This document shows positions 12,901 through 25,000 of a DNA stretch of 64,000 nt, piece by piece; position 1 is the stretch's first letter; every line of letters begins with the position of its first letter. The position numbers and the translations under genes are program-made. The notes under the pieces were generated by a model. It ran no database searches. It worked only from the letters and a program-made list of their open reading frames with translations, and had not been told where the DNA came from. Where the stretch lies: assembly GCA_963580285.1 (NCBI GenBank), contig OY757015.1:134672029-134736028 (forward strand), written 5' to 3'. The DNA is from Lucinisca nassula (taxonomy: Eukaryota > Mollusca > Bivalvia > Lucinida > Lucinidae).

Positions 12901-13846
12901 AATACCGGCCAAGTCGGCACATTTATCATACAGTTACGTGCCTTTGATTGCTGAAAATGCCTATTTTCAACCTTGTCATCACTGCTGCCCCTTCAGTTTT
13001 GATCAGATCTTCATGAAACTAACAAACAAGTAAGTCAGGCAGAAAAGCTCGGAGGAGTTTGAAAACTCATGAGGTTAGCAAATTTATCACAGAGTAACAT
13101 CCCTTTGATTGCAGCAGTTAATTGCTTATTTTTTAACTTGTCATCGCCATAGCCCCTTCAATTTATATCGGATCTTCTTAGCAAGTCAGGAATAAAAGCT
13201 TGAATGAGTTTGAAAACTGGTGAGGTCAGCCTTTATCACAGAGTTATATTCTACTTGATTTGCAGAAAATGCTTACCCTGTCATCACCTTGTCTTCCCAT
13301 AAATCCTTCAGTAAAGGTTGACACTTCCTGAAACTTTTAATCTGTTAGCTCAGGTGAGCGATACAGGACCAGCTTGGTCGTCTTGTTTATTTCTGGATGG
13401 ACTTTTTAAAGTAACCATGCAAAAATGTTCACCTTCATTAGATGATGAGTCGTGTGTAAGACCAAGGTCCATACCTCCAATGTCAAGGTCATACATAGAG
13501 GTCAAATGTCAAAAAAGGGGCCTTTTGTGTACAGTCAATAACTTTCTTATCCTTCCATGGATTATGAAATTACTTGGCAGAAATGTTAACCACCATGAGA
13601 CGATGTGTTGTACCTCAAAGTTCAAGGTCATACTTAGAGGTCAAAGGTAAAAAGGGCTTTTTTGTGTATGATCAATAACTTTCTTATTTCTCTATGAACT
13701 TTTTAAAGTTACTTTGCAGAAATGTTTATCTTCATTAGATGATGTGTTGCACACAAGAACCAGGTCAATACCTCCAATGTCAAGGTCATACTTAGAGGTC
13801 AAAAAGTGGGGAGACATCTGTGTTTTTGTAGAAAAACAAATTCTAG
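9943..13846 (+). mobile_element. H2: Helentron/HINE-like element, about 160-bp units, with H3 nested
   Basis: The 5' end ATGTCTCCCCCGAATTT pairs with GAGACATATTG, then GTCTGTCTGTC. About a dozen units of about 160 bp follow, each with TGGATTTTGAAATTACTTGG and AAAGGTCAAGGTCATAC. The subterminal repeat GGGGAGACATC is at about 13809. The 3' hairpin GTTTTTGTAGAAAAAC is followed by CTAG (13843-13846). It sits inside an S1 SINE and is interrupted by H3 (11914-13383). Two adjacent units (10923-11082 and 11083-11242) are identical. No protein coded. Confidence 0.75.
11914..13383 (+). mobile_element. H3: Helentron/HINE-like element nested in H2
   Basis: Starts TTAGCTCACCTGGGCCGG with a TCCGTCCGTC stretch, then about six units of about 161 bp keyed by TTTTGATCGGATCTTTCTG. 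The subterminal repeat TAGCTCAGGTGAGC is at about 13344; the end is CTTG (13380-13383) before TT. The host sequence resumes exactly where the paralogous element H2b (about 48295) is uninterrupted, which defines both ends to within the shared T run. Confidence 0.8.
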
Positions 13847-13993
13847 TTAACCCTATTGGTTTCATTGGGCGACATGGCTTGAGATGTCATTTCATCTCAA
13901 TGTCGGGTTAAAGTCCCACAAAATTGGAAGCAATGTCTCCAAAATGACCTGTACAGTGTTGACGGGAACGTTAAACTGCAAACAAACAAACAA
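13847..13993 (+). mobile_element. S1 3' part, continuation after H2
   Basis: Resumes S1 at AACCCTATTGGTTTCATTGG and runs to the CAAACAAACAAA tail. It is the second half of the copy that starts at 9855. Confidence 0.8.
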
Positions 13994-14230
13994 AATCAAA
14001 CAACTGGTACCACTAGTGTAGTGTCGTTGAGCAAGACATTTTATGCACATTGCTTAGTACTGGTTTCTACCTATAAAGGCCTCATGTAGAGGGTGGAGCA
14101 GTCATCGGCTTCAACGTGCAGGAACATGGGCAATATCCACATAATTTGCAACCCCCGCCCCCTTCCAGGTAGCTGGCTTGCTGCATGAACGGCAGATCTC
14201 ACACTAAATGGGTGCATGCATAAGTCCCTG
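13994..14230. other. Short non-coding stretch
   Basis: A diverged module (TTAGTACTGGTTTCTACC at about 14056) matches the complement of 8740-8800. No gene seen. Confidence 0.4.
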
Positions 14231-15897
14231 TTGTTCTATCTTAACTACAATGTTGGGGTGTTCTACACGACCATGTTCACTGGACCTGATGGTGACTGTC
14301 TTGAGACTTCACATTGCAGACCTGTCTGATCTGTGCCATGTCATTCTGCTGTAGATGAGGAGATTTGGCCTGTCAATAGCCAAGTCTCACTGGCATGGAG
14401 TACTGCTCTCTGCAAATAAGAGCTGTACACACAGACACATGTCTTGAATGACAGGTGGTGGGAAGCCACTCCATGAACTTCTTCCTGGCTGTTTTCACAT
14501 GTCTTGAATGAGAGGTGGCAGGAAGCCGCTCCATGAACTTCTTCCAGGCTGTTTTCACATGTCTTGAATGAGAGGTGGAGGGAAGCCGTTCCATGAACTT
14601 CTTCCAGGCTGTTTTCACATGTCTTGAATGAGAGGTGGCGGGAAGCTGCTCCACGAACTTTTTTCAGGCTGTTTTCACATGTCTTGAATGAGAGGTGGCG
14701 GGAAGCCGCTCCATGAACTTCTTCCGGGCTGTTTTCACATGTCTTGAATGAGAGGTGGTGGAAAGCCGCTCCATGAACTTCTTCCAGGCTGTTTTCACAT
14801 GTCTTGAATGAGAGGTGGTGGGAAGCTGCTCCATGAACTTCTTTCAGGCTGTTTTCACATGTCTTGAATGAGAGGTGGCGGGAAGCCGCTCCATGAACTT
14901 CTTCCAGGCTGTTTTCACATGTGATGTGGCTGAAAGATCACAGCCACTAGGTAGCAAAACGAAGCAACCAGCCAAAGCTTGCCAGGTCTGACAAGGACTA
15001 CCCTTTGTAGTTTGCCCTCCAGCTCATCATGTCTGACATGGGCTACCCTTTATAGTTTGCCGTCTAAGGGACATGTAGTTCCCTGGCCCGGTGTGCACCT
15101 GTAATCAGGGTCCTCTGTTAAGGACTTGAGCCCACAGCATTTCTTGCGCATCCAAAGCTTGCAGCCATTGCAAAATATACTGTTGCTGTCCACTCCAGTG
15201 CGACATGCAGCACATGGGAACTTGCCCAAACACTGCAAGAGGTCCAAGCATGTACCGCAGATCGTGATTTTCATCTTCCCAGCATTTCTCTCAGCCCTTT
15301 CTCCTCCATTGCTTCTTTCCAACTTAAGAGTCTCCTATTTAAACATTCCTCGAGTCATTCAGCTATGATAACAAGATCATAGGCATAAAGGTTCTCCCAG
15401 GTGACTCCAGAGTGGAACTTGCTTGACAAGGCATCAAGCACAAAGATAAAAAGCATAGGGCTGAGAAGGGAGCCTTTATGCTTTGAACTCTTTACTGTAT
15501 CTGTCACCATTAGCGTACATCACTTGTAACAGTTGTACAATCCACTTGTCCACTCTTTTGAAGTCAAAATCGGTTTAAGGAAAACAAAATCGGTCCGGAA
15601 CCGACAAACCGATACTTTCTTGAGCCCTGCACTCAAAGTTTTCTCGGTGCCCACCAGATGACCTTCCGAGGCAAGGCACTTGATCATACACTTTCTCCAG
15701 GTCTACAAAAGCCATGTAGAGTCTCTTGTTGGCAGCCTGACAACAAATATTGTGTCTGCTGTGCCTCTGGCCGGGACGAAGCCAAACTGGGAATCGTTAA
15801 TTGACACTAACTGTCTGAAGAGGCTATCCGCAATACTTGCCAGGACTTTCATAACCTGCTGTGTCAGCTTCAGACCATAGTAATTGCCCCTATCTTT
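14230..15897 (-). pseudogene. LINE-B relic, RTE-type reverse transcriptase 3' part
   Basis: Read from high to low coordinates. RT segment GNYYGLKLTQQVMKV ... DSQFGFVPARGTADTIFVVR (about 15897-15710). Then a palm segment in which the YADD box reads YAYDL (about 15390). Then a Cys/His finger segment CAACRTGVDSNSIFCNGCK (about 15220). Next come multiplied copies of the KTAWKKF / LLP.TSRH segment, now a minisatellite, and finally a VYSS..RA.LHASETW-like segment (about 14420-14370) that decays by 14230. Many stops and frameshifts. The motif order matches RTE-like LINE polyproteins common in bivalves (recalled, not searched). Confidence 0.8.
14435..14925. repeat. 60-bp minisatellite derived from LINE-B coding sequence
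   Basis: About eight copies of a 60-bp unit; the phrase TTTTCACATGTCTTGAATG recurs every 60 bp at 14494, 14554, 14614, 14674, 14734, 14794, 14854 and 14914. Sixty is a multiple of three, so the minus strand of the array stays open as 20-residue repeats (SRHVKTAWKKFMERLPATSH). That peptide corresponds to one segment of the surrounding LINE. Confidence 0.9.
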
Positions 15898-15898
15898 T

Positions 15899-16059
15899 GA
15901 GTGAGTGAGTGTTTGAGTTTTACATCCCACCAACAGCTAAGGTCATACAGAGACGGGACCTCGATTTAAAGACTCATCCGAAAGTCTGGAAAAGCCATGG
16001 GTTGATCCTGCGACCCCTCGTTTACATGGCAAGTAGCGTAACCACTGCACCAGGGAGGC
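15899..16059 (-). mobile_element. S4 tRNA-derived SINE inserted in LINE-B
   Basis: On the minus strand it starts GCCTCCCTGGTGCAGTGGTT (box A-like), has a degenerate box B near 16005, and ends in (GTGA)n-type tail ACTCACTCACTC. It splits the LINE-B frame between DAMDQG (upstream) and GNYYG (downstream). The flanks GATCAGGG and GATAGGGG may be a diverged target duplication. Confidence 0.8.
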
Positions 16060-16260
16060 TTCCCTGATCCATTGCATCCGTCTTGCCATTGAAGTGACAG
16101 ATGATGAAACTCTGCTCCTAGTAAGAGGGTACCTTGCCATGTCAGATGCCTGATTGAGAGGGAGCAGTTAGTACAAGGATGGGTGACTGTATTGCTTGAC
16201 TTCTTAGATAACATGGCAAATTCTATATTGATGGAGGCATTGGGATGGAAACAGTGCTGC
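16060..16260 (-). pseudogene. LINE-B relic, upstream RT segment
   Basis: The minus strand encodes FIICHFNGKTDAMDQG, matching the RT segment that precedes the GNYYGLKL block after the S4 insertion. Upstream of this, only frameshifted remnants (HGKVPS) are seen. Confidence 0.6.
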
Positions 16261-16302
16261 TGGTGTGATGAATAGACTACGTCTATGGTTTGCATTCACC
16301 AT

Positions 16303-17240
16303 ATTTATACCCCTGGCATACGAAGTATGCTATGGGGGTATATAGTTTTTGTCTTGTCGTTTTTCTGTCTGTCCGTTGGTGTGTACACTGTTTTGCCCTT
16401 TTTCCATATAAATGCCAAAGTGACCAAATTTGACCTTGCTGTAAAACAGGTCAAGGTCAATCGAAGGTCATCATTTGAACAAACTTGGTAGAGCCAGAGT
16501 CCCCGATGTCACATACCAGGTTTTAAGGTCATCAGCAATTTGGTTCCTGAGAAGAAGATTTTTAAAGGTTTTTACCATATATGGGCATGGCGGCCATTTT
16601 GGTCTTGTGACCCAATCCTTACAAGCAAACTTTCGTTCCTCCTTCCCAAAGAGGCGCCACATGTATTTTGATTTCAAACTACCCAGCAGTTTAAGTTGAG
16701 AAGAAGATAAAATTACTGAATCTGAGCCTTCCAGGACAAAGGTCAGTAAATGACCTTTGGAATTGATAAAATTCCATTCAGCTGATTACAAATATCATTT
16801 CTGATGCCACAGGTTACCATGCAATCAGAAAAATACACTGTTTTGCCCTTTTTCCATACGAATGTCTAAGTGACCAAATTTGACCTTGACGTAAAACAGG
16901 CCAAGGTCAACCAAAGGGCAGCATTTGAACAAACTTGGTAGGGCCCGAGTCCCCGATGCTGCATACCAAGTTTCAAGGTCTGCCGCCCTTTGGTTCCTGA
17001 GAAGAAGATTTTTTAAGGTTTTTACCATATATGGACATGGCGGCCATCTTGGTCATGTGACCAAGATTCCATGAACAAACTTTCTTTCCCCCAACCCATA
17101 GAGAATCCACATGTAATTTGGTTTCAATTGGCCCAGCAGTTTCTGAGAAGTCATTTGAAAATGTTGACACAGACGCGGACGACGGATCACTGCCTATACT
17201 ATAAGCTCCCCCGGAGCCTTTGGCTCTGGTGAGCTAAAAA
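16303..17240. mobile_element. H4: two Helentron-like 5' ends facing each other
   Basis: At 16303 a + strand 5' end of H1 type (ATACCCCTGGCATACG, hairpin, GTCTGTCCG). At 17240 a minus strand 5' end of the TTTTTAGCTCACCAGAGCC type with GTCGTCCGCG. Between them are two units of about 450 bp (16388 and 16838) keyed by ACACTGTTTTGCCC. No 3' hairpin or CTAG is present on either strand, so this is a fused or truncated pair. Confidence 0.6.
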
Positions 17241-18154
17241 ACTGAATGTGATTTATTATGATATTTTGCCGACTGGAAGGTATGGAATACGCAGAAGTTA
17301 TTCTTTTTTTTAAATTATGGCGGTAAGTTCTGAACATTCCGAAAATGGTGCTTTTAGCTTAGTAACTCAATTGGCACAGTTACAGGTCCTCGTTATGCTG
17401 CATTGGCCCTCAGTTTGGCCTCGGGGCCAATGCAGCAGACCTCGGACCTGTACCTGGGCCAATACGAAATTACTTGATTAATAACATTATAGTAGTAGAG
17501 TGGTGTTGGGGAGGCAGTTACATGTATCTATATAATGCTCACACAACCCATAAAGCTGTAGATACTCAGTAGCAGTCTTACCGAAGCAGTTCTAGAATGT
17601 ATTCTCAACCAAAGTTTGAGAAGAGTTAGGAGTGTAACCCACTAAAACCATACATTTAGTTGTTGTAAACCTTTCAGACAATTACCCACATTAGTATTAT
17701 GTATAAGTTTTTTTTTTCTGTTTTTCAACCCACTGGGTTACCTAATATGCTGTGTAAAGTTTTATTTACTCATTTTCAATATTGTAGAGGGATGTGCTGG
17801 AATGTTGTGTCTGAGAAGTTTAGTTGGTAAACATTTTGTATACAAGAAAAGAAATTAAAGAATAAACCAGAAACCGTAGATCACATTATTCTTAGCATAC
17901 AAAGCAAATTTATTTCTACATTTTTAGTGAATCTCCCCTAAGTCTATAAAAGGGATAACAATTTCCCTTTTCTTCAGTTTGGGTGTATCAAGAAAGTTTC
18001 ATTCTTAATTTTGTGTTGGATTACTTGAGGATTATTATTCATTAAGGACTCCGTGCTCATACTGTTGGATCAGTATTGTTTAAGATGTCAATTACCTCTA
18101 GAAATATCAATCTCTATATCACATGGAGTGACAATCACTCAGTCAAAACAGCCC
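17241..18154. other. Non-coding stretch with one hairpin
   Basis: No gene found. 17405-17445 can fold (CTGCATTGGCC with GGCCAATGCAG). The rest is AT-rich without recognised repeats. PGM2 exon 1 could lie here or upstream but was not found. Confidence 0.45.
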
Positions 18155-18446
18155 CCGCCCATCGGGGCTTGAAGAAATAGATTGGGCTGCACAATGCTTC
18201 CACACACAGCTGATACCGACCGCACATGAGTACTGGGTATCCGCTTAGAACATCTAAGCCTGCCAAGGAAAATTGCTGCAAGTTGGCCCGTCCATGCATA
18301 TAAACCATATTGGTTTCATTGGCGGCAGGGATTGAGATGTCATTTCATCTCAGTGTCGGGTAAAGTCCCACAAAATTGGAAGCAACATCTCCAAAATGAC
18401 CTAAATAGTGTTGACTGGGCCGTTAAACCTCAAATCAAACAAACAA
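18155..18446 (+). mobile_element. S1 SINE-like repeat, full length
   Basis: Complete about 290-bp copy: GCCCCCGCCCATCGGGGCTT start, CTAAGCCTGCCAAGG, TTGGTTTCATTGG, ATCTCAGTGTCGGGTAAAG, and tail ATCAAACAAACAA. No clear pol III boxes. The last about 50 bp (TAGTGTTGACTGGGCCGTTA) are shared with S2. Confidence 0.8.
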
Positions 18447-18699
18447 CACTCAGTCAAATGGAATGTCAATCCCTTAGATGCCTATGTAGAAATGTCAATC
18501 TTTTTTAAGCAACTGTCAATTCTATTTATGAAAAGAAGCCTTACGAACAGATTAACTGTCATTTCCTTAAAATAGTCCCTTAAATGCTCAAAAATATTTA
18601 TATCCTGGACAACCCCCTGGTTTCTTTTATGAACCAAGTGTAGCAGAAAGAAAAAGCAAACAAGTCTTTAAAAAAGGAGTTTTAAAGCATAAAACTGTT

Positions 18700-18912
18700 T
18701 TAACCTTCATCTTGCTGTTCACAACAACCCCTATTTTTGCAAACAGTGTAGATCCAGATCAGATGGCTTCTGAAGAAGCCATCTGATCAGGATCTACACT
18801 GTTTGGCATTCAGTTTATGAATTTGTAGCAATAAATTACATCAGGTAATTTGATTGGTTGATAGACAGAAATCTGTGTGGCTTAAATGAATATTCAGTAA
18901 GATAAGGGTTAA
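18700..18912 (-). repeat. P2 palindrome-core repeat
   Basis: Bounded by TTAACC and GGGTTAA. The core 18739-18814 is a near-perfect inverted repeat centred on TGAAGAAGCC. It ends 27 bp before the PGM2 exon at 18940, so it abuts the splice acceptor region. Confidence 0.8.
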
Positions 18913-18939
18913 TTTAACCTAATTTATATTTTTTTCTAG

Positions 18940-19039
18940 AATGAGACAACGAGGGCAGAAATAGAAGCTTTTGTTAAAAATGGCGAGTGGGGAGATCTCA
19001 AGGTCAGGCTGTTGGGAAGAATGGAATTTGGTACAGCAG
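18940..19039 (+). CDS. PGM2: PGM2 exon: N-terminal NETTRAE...EFGTAG
   Basis: Acceptor TTTTTTCTAG, donor GTTAGC. Begins in phase 0 and ends after the first base of a Gly codon. Encodes the FGTAG start of domain 1. The preceding exon with the start codon was not found. Confidence 0.92.
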
Positions 19040-22000
19040 GTTAGCCCAGGATGATATGGTTGATTTGGTTTAGAGAGTCATGCATGCTGTTTAGAAAGAA
19101 AATGATTAAAGCAAATACAGAAAAAAAACACCTGTATTAAGACCACCTTTGGGACTGTTCAAAAGTGGTCTTAAAGACCACTTTTGAGCAGTCCCAAAGG
19201 TGGTCCCTGACGAGAGGACATTGTGTGCAGAAAACACGAAGACAGAGTAACTTCAACCTTATTAATAAGCTTCTTAAAGCAGAATTAATCTTAATCTTAG
19301 GCGTTCTTAATAGCGGAATTTTACTGTATATGTTCTTTTAAAATGAATCGAGCTGACCTCGTTAGCTGAGTAAGATGCACTTCTGAAGGGTGATCAGGAG
19401 GATGCGGGTTCGATACCTGCCGGGGTAGGCAAAATCCTAATGGGGATTGATCTGAAATCTTTTCTACAGTCATTCTCCCTCTTCGGCGGATTCAAGAAGG
19501 TCAGTTGTCAGTTTCTGGCGAAACAATGTGCACTGTACTAGTCAACCGCTTACGTATAAGCCTGCCCAGGAAAGGTGTACATAGGTAAACTGACCGGCTC
19601 AAAACACCTAAAATAGTGTTACTGGGCAATTTAACTCCACTACAAACAAACCAAACAAATGGGTTTCCTAAGGATCATATCTTTGTTGGTCTACAGCACC
19701 AGCTTACATTAGACATATATAACAGGTTCACCGATTTTGACATTATCGGCCAATGGTTGTTGATGATATCTTATCCTGTAACTGCTAACTACAACTAGCA
19801 TTTTTTTTTCAAAATAAATAATATTTCAGGTGTTACAAGCGATGAATTACAACTAATGCCAAGTCTTATTTTCTCTGTATTTCTTATCTATTTTCCATCA
19901 TGTTAACAGGTTAATGAAGACCCCTCTAAACCACACTTCATATAGAGAAAACTAGAATTTACAGGGGGTATACATTATTTTCCTTGATTCTACCCCAAGA
20001 CAAATATTGTGGGTACTCGTTAGAACTGCAACAATATGACAGTTCTAATGAACACCAACAACCTATGTTTGGAGTAAAATAAGAAAAAATATCACAAGTT
20101 TTCTTCAAAAAATAACAGTATTGGAGATATGAAAGATTGGACTATATCACACTGGTGTGATATCATAATGAATTAAGAGAAACCAAATGCCGAAATGGAC
20201 TGCTTAAAATCAGTTCGGCCATTGGACACACCACAGCTAATCATCATGAAAACACGCCTATATAATTTTGGCCCCCTCAAACTCCACTTTCATATAGTAA
20301 AACTGGGGTTTAAGAGGGTATACATTATTTTTTATTTATGCTCAAAAGCATAGATTGTGGTTACTCCTTAGAACAGCCTCACCGAGGGGGTTCTAACCTG
20401 TAACCAAAATCTATGACCAGGGCGGAAATATGGAAAATTCCAGATTTTTTATCGGAAAATTTCATTTTTTAGCTTGGCTGTTTTCGAAGAAAACGACAAG
20501 GTATTTCATAGCTCTGGCTGCGTCTGCGTTGTGCCAAAACTTGGACATTTTGTAATATCTCTGTCATTACTGAACATCTTTACTTGAAACTGGGACTAGT
20601 TGTTCATTATGAAAAGGGGAACTCATATCAATAGGTGAGGTAACCCTAAAAATATTTTTGGCACAGTTATGCCCCTTTCTCGACTTAGAATTTTTGCAAA
20701 AACTTGGACATTTTGCAATATCTCTGTCATTACTGAACATATTTACTTGAAACTGGGACTAGTTGTTCATTATGAAAAGGGGAACTCATACCAATAGGTG
20801 AGGTAACCCTTAACATATTTTTGGCACAGTTATGCCCCTTTTTCGTCTTAAAAATTTTGTTTAGCTAAAAGAAACTGCAGCCGAGTGTTGGCACCCGCAT
20901 GCGGTGCTCTTGTTTCATTTTTCATGATGAAATTTTCAATATTATTTAAAAAGACATGTTTTCTTAATGCATAGCTGGTCACAGTCAAACAAAGCTTGCT
21001 CCAGACCAACAAAGACACTCCTACATGTGCTTAAACCCCTGTACATTTTACGTTGTGTCGGCAAGCAGAGGAGGGCTGTGCTGTTGTTAAGGGTAAACAA
21101 TATGTCTGAAATTTGTATGTTTTGTTTATTTGTGTTTGTTCGTTTTGAGGTTCCCTTCAACACTGTATAGGTCATTTTGGAGATGTTGCTTCCAGTTTTG
21201 TAGGACTTTTATCTGACATTGAGATGAAATGAGGTATCAAGCCCTGTTGCCTAATGAAACCAATAGGGTTTATAAGCACGGACGGTCCAACTCTCACCGC
21301 TTTGCCTGGGCAGGCCTGGATCCGCTCAGCGGTTTTTAAATTATCAGTATTCATGTGTGGTCTGTTTCAGCTCTGCGTGGAAGCATCATGCAGCCCATCT
21401 ATTTATTCAAGCCCGGTGGGCTGGGGCCAGTTTGTTTTGTTTAAACAGCCTAGTTATCACTATTTAGATCATATTGAGCCAGTCATTTTACCTAACCATG
21501 AGTTTCCTGGGCAGGCTTATACATAAGATGAACCAGTACAGTGCACATTTTTTGGCCGGAATTTTACAACTGTCCTCCTTGAATCAGCTGAAGGGGAGAA
21601 TGACCGTTGAAAAGATTTCATGATCATTCACTAGAAAAGAATTGCAGGTTTCAAACCTGTGACCTCCAGTCCTGATCAAAAGTCCAAAGCACATCTGACT
21701 GAACCTGAGCTGGCCAGTCTGTCATTAGCCCATTATGTACCAGAAACCCCTAAACGGGTAGCCTGGCAAACAGTGCAGGCCCAGATCAGGCGCCGCATTC
21801 TGCGGCGTCTGATCAGGGCCTTCACTTTTTGATCAAAATTCATTCGTATTCCAAATAAATTTTGATGAAATCACAACCTGACACCCCTAAATTTTGAAAT
21901 GGACTCCTGCTATATATAAGGAGGAAGATTCCATTTGGTACAAAATGGATTTGGTATAGTATTTTAGAAGCTATTGGAAAATTCCTGTTCATGAATATGT

Positions 22001-25000
22001 TCTTATCAGCAATACCATAAGGTATTGGAACAGAATTAAGGTGAAAGCAAACAGTGCAGACCCAGATCAGAGTGCTTCTGAAGGAGCAGTCTGATCAGGG
22101 CCTACACTGCTTCAATTCCATCTTGGCCTTTTGGACTCCTTGCTGGATCAAGAAAACATATCTATTAAATAATTTTAGGTGAATTACAGCAAGTCTTTAA
22201 TATCTCAGAATTTTTACAGAGGTACATGTAAATGACTGGTCAGTGTTTGAGTCTTTGTAATGTAATTGAAGGTGGAAGTCTGGGGCCGATCGTTCAAAAC
22301 TAAAGACATTGATAGTTAACATATGATTAAAAGTTGGATCATTTAAACTGACAAATATGCTAATATTTTTGCCGAAACATTGTGAGCAGCGCTCACATTT
22401 TTAGCTCACCTGTCACGTAGTGACAAGGTGAGCTTTTGGGATCACTTTTTGTCCGTCGTGCGTCCGTCCGTGCGTCCGTCCGTAAACTTTTCTTCAAACG
22501 ACATCTCCTCCTAAACCACTGATCGTATTTTGACCAAACTTCACAGGAATGATCCTTAGGTGGTCCCCTTTCAAAGTTGTTCAAATGGTTCCGGTCCGTT
22601 GCACATATAGGTCACAGTAGCCAAAAATAGATTTTTTTCACCGCAAACTTAAAAAATCTTCTTCTCTGAAACCGCAAGGCCCAGGTCTTTGATATTTGAT
22701 ATGAAGCTTCATCTAGTGGACCCCTACCTAGATTGTTCAAATTATAGTGCTGGGGCCAAAAATGCCCCCGCACGGGGGCCCTTTGGTTTTACATGGGCTT
22801 ATATAGGGAAAATCTTTAAAAAATCTTCTTCTCTGAAACCGCCAGGCCCAGGTCTTTGATATTTGGTATGAAGCTTCATCTAGTGGACCCCTACCAAGAT
22901 TGTTCAAATTATAGTGCTGGAGCTAAAAATGCCCCCGCATGGGGGCCCTTTGGTTTTACATGGGCTTATATAGGGAAAATCTTTAAAAATCTTCTTCTCT
23001 GAAACTGCAAGGCCCAGGTCTTTGATATTTGGTATGAAGCTTCATCTAGTGGACCCCTACCAAGATTGTTCAAATTATAGTGCTGGGGCCAAAAATGCCC
23101 CCGCACGGGGGCCCTTTGGTTTTACATGGGCTTATATAGGGAAAATCTTTAAAAATCTTCTTCTCTGAAACCGCAAGGCCCAGGTCTTTGATATTTGGTA
23201 TGAAGCTTCATCTAGTGGACCCCTACCAAGATTATTCAAATTATAGTGCTGGGGCGAAAAATGCCCCAGCACCAGGGCCCTTTTGTTTTACATAGGCTTA
23301 TATAGGGAAAATCTTGAAAAATCTTCTTCTCTGAAACTGCAAGGCCCAGGTCTTTGATATTTGGTATGAAGCTTCATGTAGTGGACCCCTATCAAGATTG
23401 TTCAAATTATAGTGCTGGGGCCAAAAATGCCTCCGCACCAGGGCCCTTTTGTTTTACATGGGCTTATATAGGGAAAATCTTAAAAAATCTTCTTCTCTGA
23501 AACCGCAAGGCCCAGGTCTTTGATATTTGGTATGAAGCTTCATCTAGTGGACCACTACCAAGATTGTTCAAATTATAGTGCTGGAGCTAAAAATGCCCCC
23601 CATACGGGGGCCCTTTGGTTTTACATGGGCTTATATTGGGAAAATCTTTAAAAATCTTCTTCTCTGAAACCGCAAGGCCCAGGTCTTTGATATTTGGTAT
23701 GAAGCTTCATCTAGTGGACCCCTACCAAGATTATTCAAATTATAGTGCTGGGGCGAAAAATGCCCCAGCACCAGGGCCCTTTTGTTTTACATAGGCTTAT
23801 ATAGGGAAAATCTTGAAAAATCTTCTTCTCTGAAACTGCAAGGCCCAGGTCTTTGATATTTGGTATGAAGCTTCATCTTGTGGACCTCTACCAAGATTGT
23901 TCAAATTATAGCCCTGGGGCCAAAAATGCCCCCGCTCCGGGGCCCTTTGGTTTTACATAGACGTATATAGGGAAAATCTTGAAAAATCTTCTTCTTTGAA
24001 ACCACAAGGCTTAGGTCTTCGATATTTGTTATGAAGCTTCAGCTAGTGGACCTCTATAAAGATTGTTCAAATTATAGCCCTGAGACCAAAAATGCCTCAG
24101 CCATGTGGCCCTTTGGTTTTACATAGACTTATATAGGGAAAATCTTTAAAAATCATCTTCTCTGAAACACAAGGCTTAGGTCTTTGATATTTGTTATGAA
24201 GCTTCAGCTAGTGGACCTCTACCAAGATTGTTCAAATTATAGCTTTGGGGCCAAAAATGCCCCTGCTCCGGGGCCCTTTGGTTTAACATAGACTTATATA
24301 GGGAAAATCTTGTTTTACATAGACTTCTGTATGCAGGGTAAACCTTTAAAATCTTCTTCTCTGAAACCAGAAAACCCAGGTCTTTCATATTCGATATGAA
24401 GCTTCATCTTGTGGACCTCTACCAAGATTGTTCAAATTATAGCCCTGGGGCCAAAATTGACCCTGCCCGGGGCCCACTTGTTATACATTGGATCAGGTGA
24501 GCGAACCAGGGCCCTCTGGGCCCTCTTGTTTTCTGCAAAAGTAACACTGTATTAGATATTGTACAAGTTATCTAGAACAGTTAACAATTTGATCACTGAT
24601 GAGCTTGTTAAGCAAACAATGCTTTGAACAACCGGACATTTGATTGTTTTAGGTCTGAGAGCAAGAATGGGAGCTGGTTACAGTATGATGAATGATCTCA
24701 CTATTATACAAGCCACTCAGGTATGTAGACATAAACCTTTTTATAACACTGCTCATTTTTATTTTTACGCCCTTTTGGATCGCACAGTATAAAAAGATGG
24801 AATCCTAAATAACATTTGCTTGTTTGATTTGAGGTTTAACATCCCCGTCAATACTGTATAGGTCATTTTGGAGACGTTGCTCCCAATTATCTGGGACTTT
24901 TACCCAACATTGAGATGAATTGACATCTCAATCCCTGCCACCCAATGAAACCAGTAGGGTTTATAAGCATGGATGGGCCGACTCTCACCGCTTTGCCTGG

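Noticed and set aside
14373..14654. 93-codon repeat protein on the minus strand
   Set aside because: It is the translation of the 60-bp minisatellite within a dead LINE; no independent gene features.
14435..14925. CRISPR-like array
   Set aside because: Direct repeats are contiguous without unique spacers and the genome is eukaryotic.
24590..24625. Third hammerhead-like motif (GATCACTGATGAGCTTGTTAA) on the + strand
   Set aside because: It has CTGATGA and a short GCTT/AAGC stem but then reads AAAC where GAAAC is needed, and no stem III or stem I closes. Probably chance or fully decayed.
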